A stretch of DNA of 17,658 nucleotides from Conidiobolus incongruus B7586 (taxonomy: Eukaryota > Entomophthoromycota > Entomophthoromycetes > Entomophthorales > Conidiobolaceae), in contig JNEM01011369.1 of NCBI GenBank assembly GCA_000697335.1, forward strand, positions 1 through 17,658, in the 5' to 3' direction. Position 1 is the stretch's first letter, and each line of letters begins with the position of its first letter. A program made the translations under genes and the position numbers. Below are positions 9,250 through 17,658 of the stretch, one piece after another. The notes under the pieces were generated by a model. The model did no database searches. It had not been told where the DNA came from and saw only the letters and a list, made by a program, of their open reading frames with translations.

Positions 9250-11880
9250 CCAGATCATCAATATAATATGTTTTATTCATTGTTATTTAATGAAAAGATT
9301 ACTATTTAATATCAAAATTGATATATTATTACAGAGAATTAATTCTATATATTCCTTTTGCTAGTTTAATAGATGATATAATAGGCTATATTTAGTTTAA
9401 AATCAAAATATAAATAATTGGTAGTTGATGAACTATGAAGCAAAATATTAAAATATTAATTTGATTCTATTACATAAAGATTATATTATTTTTGATTGAA
9501 ATACATAGCCAGATTTGATAATATCATATCATCTTTATATTTATAAATAACTTATTATGTATGTAAATATATATTAATTAATAAATTATTCAAATTTCTT
9601 AATTATTAGTTTTAACATTATACATAAAGATATAAAAAGAAGGTTGATTGTTTTTTCAATAACTAATATCATTTTGATGATATTACCATTTTGATTAATA
9701 CACTCCATATCCAAACCAAAATTGATTGATATGGTTATTCAATTAAAATCTTTTATCAGCGTCAATATCAAGAAATTGGAATATATAAGTAAATGTTTTT
9801 GTAAATTGAAAAAGACATAAACCATATATTGACCACTAATAATAAATTTTTATTCTAAGAGAAGATATCGGAATAAGGGAATTATCATTTATACTAGTTT
9901 GGAATTATCAAGACGTTTAAATATTTTTATAAAAACATTAATACAATTCTAAGAATAATTCCAGTAATATCAATATCAGACCATATAAAAAATGAAATAA
10001 TCGAGATTTGATAAACTTTAATTTCAAGTAATTTAATAAGATTTAAAAGCAGAGTATTTTAATTTAAATTTCAATTACACTATAATATCCATTTCAAATT
10101 TAGGAAATTGGAATTTCATTTAACTGTTTATATTGATTTATTTAATTTTCAAGTGTTTGTAAGTTTTGTTTTTGATTTATTAATATTAATAATTAATCTT
10201 AATTGGGACACTTGGACGAGATTGGGGGTATGAGTCAAAATTAAAGCAATTAGCATTGAATTGAGTAATTTTATAAATTGAGATTTTAATCATTGAAATT
10301 ATAGATAAAAGGCTTTTCAGAATGCAAAAGCTTCAAATAAGGTATTTAATTTTTTAATATTCAAGTTTATTTAGTTTTAGGTTTACATAAACATTGAGAC
10401 TTTATTTTGTAGTGATAATATCATTTACTTTTGAGTATCAACGTGGTAGATATAATTGTTAAATAAATGCTTTTTAAATCCCATTAGGATATTGACTAGA
10501 TATGTCATAGATTGAAATAAAGTAATACCAACACCTTGAGCTTTTCTATTATTATTTTCCAATTACTGTTTTAAATTTATCCAATGTTCTGTGATTGAAA
10601 TATTGTCCAAAATTTTTCAATGTATAACTCTTATAATTGAAAGGATTACTTTTATTATTATTTCTTATTTGTGTGTTGATACCAAATAAAAGAATATTTT
10701 TTTGAAACAAATTCGGATTTTCGAATAAGTGTAATGTTTGAAATTTTAGTATCCATTTTGATTGTGTTAAAATTGAAAAATATATTAGAAATATGTAACT
10801 TTCAATATATATTATGACTCTAAAAATGTATTCTTCAAACAAAATATTAAAACATAAATAGCCTTGAAAGTGTAATTTAAAAAGAATTAATGGGTTATAA
10901 TATTGCTCAAACAAGGCCCATTTTTCTATTTAATCATTTGATAGGTTCTGATTGATTATCAGGAATATAATCCAACAATGTATTTTCAAAAGCTATCCAA
11001 ATATCAGCCACTTATTAACTATCGAAACAATTCAGATTTGATCCCCTTAAATTAATTATTTAGTTGAAAGAAAAAAAGGTAACCTATTTTTATAATCCTC
11101 ATAAGTTTAAATAACTTTATTAATATTAACATAAATGGAAATTAATTTCTTGTAAATGACAAGTATTACAACTAGTCAAGTTTATTAATTAATTTATAAA
11201 ATATCTTTTCTGTAGTTAGCTATAATTAGATAAACTGATATCGGAATGAAAATTTTTATCCAATCACGGACCAATTATGTCAATATAATTTGAAATGCAC
11301 ACTATATGGTCTTATACTATCTTGGCAATGATAAATAACGCAGCTTTTAAACTAAATTTAAACTATTAAAGGATATATACATATTTTATTGGTATTTAAT
11401 TCGAGAATAATTTGAGTTTTTGAATATTTTATACATGTTTATTAATCAATTTTCAATTACATTAGACAAAATATCAATTTATTTTATATTATTTCAAAGT
11501 TAATGATTTAATTTTATGTCACTTAAAACGTGATCAAAATTATTAATGGTAGAATTTTTGATGACATTCCGAATTTAGTTAAATTAAATTAAATGATATA
11601 CACCCTTCAAACTCGCAAACAACTTAAAAAATTAATTAATAGAGGTAACAATTAAAATTGAATAAGTATTACAAGTGAATAATTTTTAAAAGTGGAGGGA
11701 TTTGGAAATTGAGATGATTCGATTTTATCCAATATTTTATCAACTGCAATCAAGTAAAGAGCAGGAAGGCTTGAATAGAGTTCTTATTTTTATAGTAATT
11801 AAAATTTTTTAACAGTTCTCATCACCAGACTTGAAATTAATTTAATATGCAAAATATTTTAAGTCGAATGATCTGGAGTT
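9250..11880. other. Gene-free AT-rich stretch
   Basis: About 2.6 kb without a recognisable gene. The longest frame (minus, 10552-10914, about 120 codons) is made of Phe, Ile, Leu, Asn and Lys codons as expected from chance in such DNA and has no domain-like pattern. Small structures include AATATCA/TGATATT near 9667-9686. The right end must hold the promoter of the lipase gene. Confidence 0.65.
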
Positions 11881-11885
11881 TAAGA

Positions 11886-11893
11886 TATATATA
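11886..11893 (+). promoter_or_regulatory. TATA box of the lipase gene
   Basis: TATATATA begins 70 bases before the ATG. The lipase pseudogene has the same octamer (15003-15010) in the context GATATATATA, 63 bases before the place of its lost start codon, so the element was present in the common ancestor of both copies. This paralogue agreement is better support than the motif alone. Confidence 0.6.
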
Positions 11894-11955
11894 GAGTCAA
11901 TCTAGATGACTTATATAGCTGCCATCAGTTGAATAATTGATAAAAATATATAATA

Positions 11956-12975
11956 ATGATTAAGCCAATTTTGATTTGTTTAGGTTTACTGCCAACTTTT
12001 GCTTGGAATAATAAAACACTTGAAGAATTAGCCATCCCGACAGCTGAATTCAGATCAGGATCTGAAAGCAAACCTCAGCCTAAGCTCTTCTTTGACGATT
12101 TACTAGAAATTCCTCCCACATTTATCCAAGATGTTATTTCTTTGACTAAGAAGGCTCCTCCCATTAGATTGACCAAGGCCACTACTGTTCAAGTTCCTTC
12201 CATTGCTGACGTCAAGAGACATTTGGGATCTGCAATCACCTCCGACTGTGTGTTCCAGCACTTGGCCAACTGGCAATGTACTTTATTCTGTACCGATTAC
12301 GAGGTCGAAGAAGTATTCCGCAATTTTTACTATGGTACACTGGTTGTAATTGGTGCCAATCACAAGACTAAGGAAATCATCATTTCCCACAGAGGTAGTA
12401 TCAACATTCAGAACTGGCTTAGAAATCTGAGCTACGAACCTGTCCAATTCCCAGGTGCCAAAGAAGGAGTCCTCGTACACAAGGGCTTTTTGGGTGTTTA
12501 CAATTCCAACTCAGGTCCATTGAACAAATATTTGATGAATATGGTGAAAAATCCCAGATATAAAGGCTATACTATCATTTTCACTGGCCACAGTTTGGGT
12601 GGTGCCAGTGCAACTGTTCAAGCTGTTGATTTGGGCCCCAAGCTCAATGAAATGAAGGTTCCTTACAAACTCTTTGCCTATCATGCCCCTCGTGTAGGTA
12701 ATAAGGATTTCGTCGACTATGCCGTTTCCCTCAATTTCCCAATTGCTAGATACACCATGCAAGGCGATCTCGTCAATCAATTAGGCCCCCGTCAGCTCAA
12801 GTATGTGCATTTACCAGGCGAATTCCACACTCACAAGGACGAGCGTGGTGACAAAGTGATAGTATGCAGCCAAGAATGGGATGAAGATCCAGCTTGTGCC
12901 TGGAGCTCTAGAGAGGATATCGATTTACTTGATCACGTCAGAGCCTTCAACCAACTCATCAACTTTTTATGCTAG
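11956..12975 (+). CDS. Secreted class 3 lipase (alpha/beta hydrolase)
   Basis: This 339-residue enzyme is predicted to hydrolyse triglycerides or related esters outside the cell. Residues 1-16 form a signal peptide with an apolar core (PILICLGLL) ending TFA before Trp17. A propeptide-like region follows to about residue 90. The lipase fold shows the oxyanion motif SHRGSINIQNW (144-154; Ser148 equivalent to the oxyanion residue), the nucleophile elbow GHSLGG (211-216, Ser213), a YHAPRVGN strand (242-249), the acidic residue in GDLVNQLGP (Asp271), and His327 in LLDHVRAF, completing the Ser/Asp/His triad. Cys98, 108, 112, 304, 314 and 339 may form disulfides, and Asn19 (NKT) and Asn157 (NLS) are glycosylation sequons. 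The gene has no intron and the frame is uninterrupted. The ATG is the first in frame and directly precedes the signal peptide. It is the intact partner of the decayed copy at 15066. Substrate choice (lipase versus feruloyl or other esterase) cannot be read from sequence. Confidence 0.96.
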   Translation: MIKPILICLGLLPTFAWNNKTLEELAIPTAEFRSGSESKPQPKLFFDDLLEIPPTFIQDVISLTKKAPPIRLTKATTVQVPSIADVKRHLGSAITSDCVFQHLANWQCTLFCTDYEVEEVFRNFYYGTLVVIGANHKTKEIIISHRGSINIQNWLRNLSYEPVQFPGAKEGVLVHKGFLGVYNSNSGPLNKYLMNMVKNPRYKGYTIIFTGHSLGGASATVQAVDLGPKLNEMKVPYKLFAYHAPRVGNKDFVDYAVSLNFPIARYTMQGDLVNQLGPRQLKYVHLPGEFHTHKDERGDKVIVCSQEWDEDPACAWSSREDIDLLDHVRAFNQLINFLC

Positions 12976-15000
12976 TATATATTTTATTTAATTCATAGTA
13001 AATAATTTAAAGAAATATATCATTTATTGTAGTTTCAATTTTTTTGCAATGTTGTGTAATTACAAGAGAATTAGGTTCAATTACTAAGGTTTTATAATTA
13101 AAACAACTATAAATCTAAGGATTTTATTACCCAGTTCAAATTTAATACCAATTCATTTTATGAAATGTATTAAAATTTATAAAAATTTTATATTCCATTC
13201 AAATTAAAAATATTGATTAAATTTGAAAATTAGTATATAAATTATAATCTGAATAAAAAGTTTACACAAAAAATATTTTAAGAATAGTTATCTATAATAT
13301 ATATTCTTAATGGTATACTTAAAACCAGAGTGTAATATTTCAAAATACAAAACTCAATAATAATTCCTTGGTTCCAAAAGTAATATATTTTACTACATAA
13401 ACTCTATTACAATCGATTAATAATAAAACTAATATGAATTTTACCAATGTGTACTCTATCTAAGTTTATAATATACTAGTATTTTCAGAATATCATTAAA
13501 TCAAATTATGTGAAGATTATAATACTAAATTTAAGTTTACATGATTAAATGAAGAAAATAATAAAGTATAACTATTTAAGGATGAATCAAAAGTTTAGCT
13601 CTTCGATCTTAAAAGTTGCATGTCATAAGTGAACTCTATTAAATATATATAACATTTACATTAAAAACTAATTTGTATTATTATGATATTTAATAATTTT
13701 TTACAAGTAATTTTAGTATACAGTTTATATTATTTTGAGATTATACAGATTTAATATAATTATTTTGTACTATCGATGGAAATAAGATAATAATAATGCA
13801 ATAATGTAATACATTACATTCATTATCCCAATATATTTAAACAATTAAAAATTTGTTTAATGAAATCATTTAAATTTATAGAGATTAAGATGTAATATAC
13901 AACAAATAATCTAAAAACTGATATTTTATTGAATAAATAAAATAATTATAATTTTTATAAAACACTATAAGATTAGAAACTGATCAACAGCAATTTATTA
14001 AAATATAATTTCAGTCGAATATGGAGATACCTTGTGTAGAATATCTGGTATATTATAATTTACTTATCTAATATCAACCCATTTTACACACAATATCCGA
14101 TTCCAAAAACAAAACTATGAAAATTGGCTAAACATTCAATCAATCTCTCTAGGTAGTCGATCAATTTCATCAAATATATTAACGATTTCAATTGCTAATA
14201 GACCCTGTATCTTGAATAATTTATTAAATTACTTATCCTAATAAAGATTTTCAAAAAAAAATAGAACGTAATAAATGTTATATGAAACTATTAGTAGTTT
14301 AAATAATGATTAATATAGGTTTAATGTGATTTTATTCAATTTAATACTGCGATATTGGTTTATTTTATATACTTTAAGATTTAATATATTGGCCAAATCA
14401 TTAATATAAAAATTGATCAAAATATTTTTCTAAATTTTAATTGTCAATAAATGAGAATATTAATTTAAGAATTACTAAATTATTATTGAATAGTTTATAA
14501 TTAATAGTTTCAATGAAACAAGTAAATATTACATAAATTAATGATAGTACATTATTTAAATTTTTCCAATTTTGAGAGTATTTTACATGATTTGCAAATT
14601 TTTTGTTAATTGTTTGTATTAAAAAAGTAAAAATAGTACACTAATCACAGTGTTTTAGTTGAAATATTTATAAAATGTATATTAAATATAATTCACAAAA
14701 GTGATTATTAAATTAAATATTAAATATTTCAAAATAAACCAATGAAATCATCAATTTAATCAGATTAAAATTTGATTGAATAAAAATTGAATATACGACA
14801 ATCCAAGAAGATATTTTTAATCAATGGATATGGAAGATTATATGATTTAATTTTATTAAACATTATTAGGTAAAATCAGTTACGATGTTAGATGGCTTGT
14901 ATAAAGCATTTTGGTTCAAAAATAAGTAAACTAGGATATATATCAGCATTCAACTTAATATCTATCAATGGACTCAACCCTAACTCAACGATGTATTGAT
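12976..15000. other. Gene-free stretch between lipase paralogues
   Basis: About 2 kb of AT-rich DNA with no gene or copy of the dispersed repeat recognised. Small palindromes are present, for example AATGTAAT/ATTACATT around 13802-13819. Similarity of the two lipase upstream regions is limited to the TATA neighbourhood, so the rest of the spacer has diverged beyond recognition or was never part of the duplication. Confidence 0.6.
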
Positions 15001-15002
15001 GA

Positions 15003-15010
15003 TATATATA
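15003..15010 (+). promoter_or_regulatory. TATA box of the lipase pseudogene
   Basis: TATATATA in GATATATATAAGG, at nearly the same distance from the former start codon as in the intact paralogue. Its survival shows that the duplication included the core promoter, or that decay is recent enough not to have erased it. Confidence 0.5.
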
Positions 15011-15065
15011 AGGCTATTTTTTACCAGAAATATAGTCATCAAATCAATATTTGGTATAAGCTTAG

Positions 15066-15840
15066 ATTAAGTTTGAACTCATTTTTTGGATATTATTGTC
15101 AATATTGGCTTTTAACAATAGATCTCTTGAAGCATTGACTATTTCGACATCTGGGACTGGATCCAGATTTGAAAAACAATATCATCCTCAGCGCTTCTTC
15201 GTCATATCACTGGAACTTTCACCAAAATTTACCCAAAGTACAATTTCTTTGGGTCAACAGGCTCCCTCTATCAAATTCGTCAAGCACGCTTTATTTCCAG
15301 ATTTTTCGATCGCTGTTGACAAGAGACATTTGAAATCTTCTCTCAAACCTGGTTGTCTATTTCCACTTCAAGTTAACTGGTAGTGTACCGTAGTTTGTAT
15401 CGATCACCAAGTTGAACAAGGATTCCTAAATATCTACTGCTGTACTTTGAAGTTAATAGGCATCAATCGAAAACTAAAAGAAATCATAATTTCATAAGGT
15501 ACTATCAATATTTGTAATTGGCTAAGAATTATTAGATATGGACAGGTCTCAGTTCCTGATGTTCCTCAAGGTACCTTTTTGCATACAGGCTTCTTTAGAA
15601 ATTTACAATTCCACTTCTGGTTTTCTGAATAGCTAATTAATGAATATGGTAAATAACCAAAAATAACCATGACTTTCTTTGTATTCACATGACAAAGTTT
15701 AGGCGCTTTTGTTGCAACTATTCAAGCAATCTATATGGGTCCAATACTCAAATCATTGAGAATTAATTGAAAGCTGTTTTCACACCATTTTCCTCAGTTA
15801 GTAATTGAGGTTTTGTTGACTATGCTATCAGTTAGGAAAG
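15066..15840 (+). pseudogene. Lipase pseudogene, tandem paralogue, 3'-truncated
   Basis: It aligns with the intact lipase from the signal peptide to about residue 259 of 339. The start codon is replaced by ATT at 15066, followed by KFELIFWILLSILAF as the former signal peptide. The frame then stays open for about 100 codons (FNNRSLEAL, KRHLKSSLKPGC) to a TAG after VNW (15381-15383). Beyond it CTVVCIDHQVEQGF, KEIIIS, a TAA in place of the HRG start, GTINICNWLR and GTFLHTGFF follow. A one-base shift near 15598 leads to EIYNSTSGFLNS. Later the nucleophile elbow reads as a stop plus QSLGA in place of GHSLGG, and FVDYAIS is the last matching block. The 75-80 C-terminal codons with the catalytic Asp and His are missing, and the dispersed repeat starts about 100 bases later. 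An unspliced intron cannot explain this number of breaks. Confidence 0.93.
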
Positions 15841-15944
15841 ATAGAAATGGCAAATTTTTTAATTTCAGAATTTTCAAATAGATTAATAGTTTCAGAAATA
15901 TATATATATAATCAATAATAAAGTATAGTTGTAAATTTTATATA

Positions 15945-17035
15945 TTGATATGCAGTGTTTTGTTATTGATAAATTAAATTTTGAAAATTTATGGTTTAAT
16001 TTAATTATGCTTAGATAATAATTATCAAAAGTGATTTAATTTAGTGTTTATATAACTTAACCAAAAACTTATCAAAATCTTTCAAAGTTTATAAAAAGCT
16101 TATAAAAATATGTTTTATTTAGATTAACTAATTATTACTAGGTCAATTACCTTAAAAGTAAAATCACTTAATATTGATTAAAATTTAAAAAATTAATTTT
16201 AACCATTATTCCTTTAATTATAAATAGAGAAGAAAATATTTTAAAAAAGACCCTTATATTCTAGTTAAAGGGGTATTTAGGTAATTTAATTATAGCTATA
16301 TAGCTATATTATATATTTCTCAATTTAAACCGAGATCAATTAATAGAAATTTATAATAAATATCTTATAATTTAATTAAGGCTTAAGAAGATTTAATATA
16401 CTTATAACTAAAAAAACCTATTAAGGTATAACTAAAAGCCAAGATATTTGATAAAAAAACTATTATTTCCTATAAATTATTAATTTATCTATATTATTCT
16501 TGATCGAAATATAAATATCAATATTTTAAATTAAATTAAATAAATCCTTTTTATAGATACCAATGAATAAATATTCTATTAATAAACAAATATCAATTAT
16601 CATAACAAACTATAATAACATATATTATTCTTATTTAGATCTTTAAATATAATTATTGATTAATAAATTTTTATAATATTTTTGATTACAATATTTTTTA
16701 AATAATATTATTAATATAGTTTAACAGTATTTATTATTTTATAAAATAATTACAATAGATATAAATTAATAATAATGAATAACATTTAAGCTAAAATATT
16801 AAAAAAACTACAATATTTAATATTTTTATTAAATTATCACTTATTTAATTATGATTGCTTAAAAATAATTAATAAGTTTATAAAAATAAAAATTCTTATT
16901 AAAAAGATTCTGATTAGTTTATAAAGTTTCAAATTTTAAACTAATAAAAAGAATTATTTTTTTAATATTAAAAGATTTTAAGGATTATAATAAGCTATTA
17001 ATAATAAATAAATAATATTGATTTTATAATATATC
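15945..17035 (-). repeat. Dispersed AT-rich repeat, copy B (reverse)
   Basis: The reverse complement of this stretch follows copy A from about 3535 to 4630 along its whole length. Clear shared blocks include the CTAGTTATAC/TTAGTTATAC region (about 16415-16435), TTAATTAAATTATAAG (about 16365-16380), GTTAAAATTAAT with TTTAAATTTTAAT (about 16180-16205), AGCATAATTAAATTAAA (about 15995-16010) and TTCTTTTTATTA (about 16945-16955). It begins near the truncated end of the lipase pseudogene and ends head to head with copy C. The exact head junction lies somewhere in 17026-17055. No reading frame survives. Confidence 0.75.
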
Positions 17036-17040
17036 TTTGT

Positions 17041-17658
17041 TTTTATATATTATATCTTATTTTGTAATTTAAATAATGATAATTTTTTATGATTAACAAA
17101 AAATAAATATTTTAATATATAAAAAATAAAAATAAATATATAATATAAGATTAATAATTTCTTTTATTTTTAATAATTTTTTGTTATACTTTTGGTAAAG
17201 TTTTAATACTTAAAAAACAGTTCTTTTTATTAAAGACTGAAATTTGATGTTTTACAAACCAATTAAATTTTTTTATAGTAATTTTCTCTCTTATAAGCTA
17301 GTTTTATAATTATCTAAACCAATTATAATCATATAAGTTATAACCTAAAAAATATACTAGATATGGTAGGTCTTTCCAGTTATTTTTAATTAAAAAGTTT
17401 TTTATAACTTTATGTAATTTATAATTATTATATAAAATAATATGTTTTTTTAAATTATATTAAGAATACTAATTAAAAATAGTTTTATTTAAATAATAAT
17501 ATAGAGTTTATTATTAATTGATATTCTTTTAAGAATTAAATAAAAATAACAAATAATATTATAATTTATTATAATAATTAATATTTATTTATAAATATAA
17601 TATTTATTTAAAATAATTAATAAAAGGGGCTAATTTAACTTAATTTAATATCTTGATT
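17041..17658 (+). repeat. Dispersed AT-rich repeat, copy C (runs off window)
   Basis: It matches copy A positions 3443-4060 base for base in length. Good blocks are GATTAACAAA, CAGTTCTTTTTATTAAAGAC, AATATACTAGAT, AGTTATTTTTAATTAAAAAG and ATTTAACTTAATTTAATA. The copy continues beyond the right edge of the window. Together with copy B it forms an imperfect palindrome with arms of at least about 500 bases and a spacer of roughly 105 bases (about 17035-17140). Confidence 0.8.

Noticed and set aside
10552-10914. 120-codon minus-strand frame
   Set aside because: Composition (Phe, Ile, Leu, Asn, Lys, Tyr) is that of chance AT-rich DNA. There is no GC rise, no motif and no signal peptide.
12283-12780. 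Two minus-strand frames inside the lipase gene
   Set aside because: Both are antisense shadows of the lipase coding sequence.
1-17658. CRISPR arrays, tandem satellite blocks, rRNA genes
   Set aside because: No regularly spaced short repeats, tandem arrays or rRNA cores were seen on reading the window.

Overview
The window reads as nuclear DNA of a eukaryote with a very AT-rich genome, most likely a fungus. The reasons are an intron-less secreted class 3 lipase of the fungal type, an Old Yellow Enzyme relic, a tRNA gene with A and B boxes, a T-run terminator and no encoded CCA, and coding islands of roughly 42-50 % GC set in intergenic DNA far richer in A and T. An early-diverging lineage such as Entomophthoromycotina (Conidiobolus-like) would fit, but that placement is an inference from general character, not a match.

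Layout, left to right. Positions 1-500 hold a weak, diverged copy of a dispersed repeat. From 500 to 3060 there is AT-rich DNA with one 97-bp inverted-repeat structure (2234-2330). A tRNA-Thr(AGU) gene lies at 3070-3142. A long repeat copy (A) fills about 3443-4690. At 5400-6250 there is a compositional island with a 50 % GC small ORF (5657-5917, +), a hairpin that contains its stop codon, a poly(A)-type signal, and a convergent protein-like fragment (6247-6089, -). A near full-length but broken Old Yellow Enzyme gene runs leftward from 7951 to 6901. A G-rich island at 8930-9240 may be another relic. From 9250 to 11880 nothing is recognisable.

The only clearly intact protein gene of known family is a secreted lipase (11956-12975, +) with a complete Ser213/Asp271/His327 triad. 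A paralogue about 2.1 kb downstream (15066-15840, +) still lines up with it from the TATA box and signal peptide to about residue 259. It has lost its start codon, carries several stops and frameshifts, and ends shortly before a reverse copy of the dispersed repeat (B, about 15945-17035). B meets a forward copy (C, 17041 to the right edge) head to head, forming a large imperfect palindrome.

The overall picture is a gene-poor, repeat-invaded region in which duplicated or dispensable metabolic genes are decaying around one preserved lipase. I saw no multi-gene pathway or defence-type system. The least explained item is the small-ORF island at 5400-6250.
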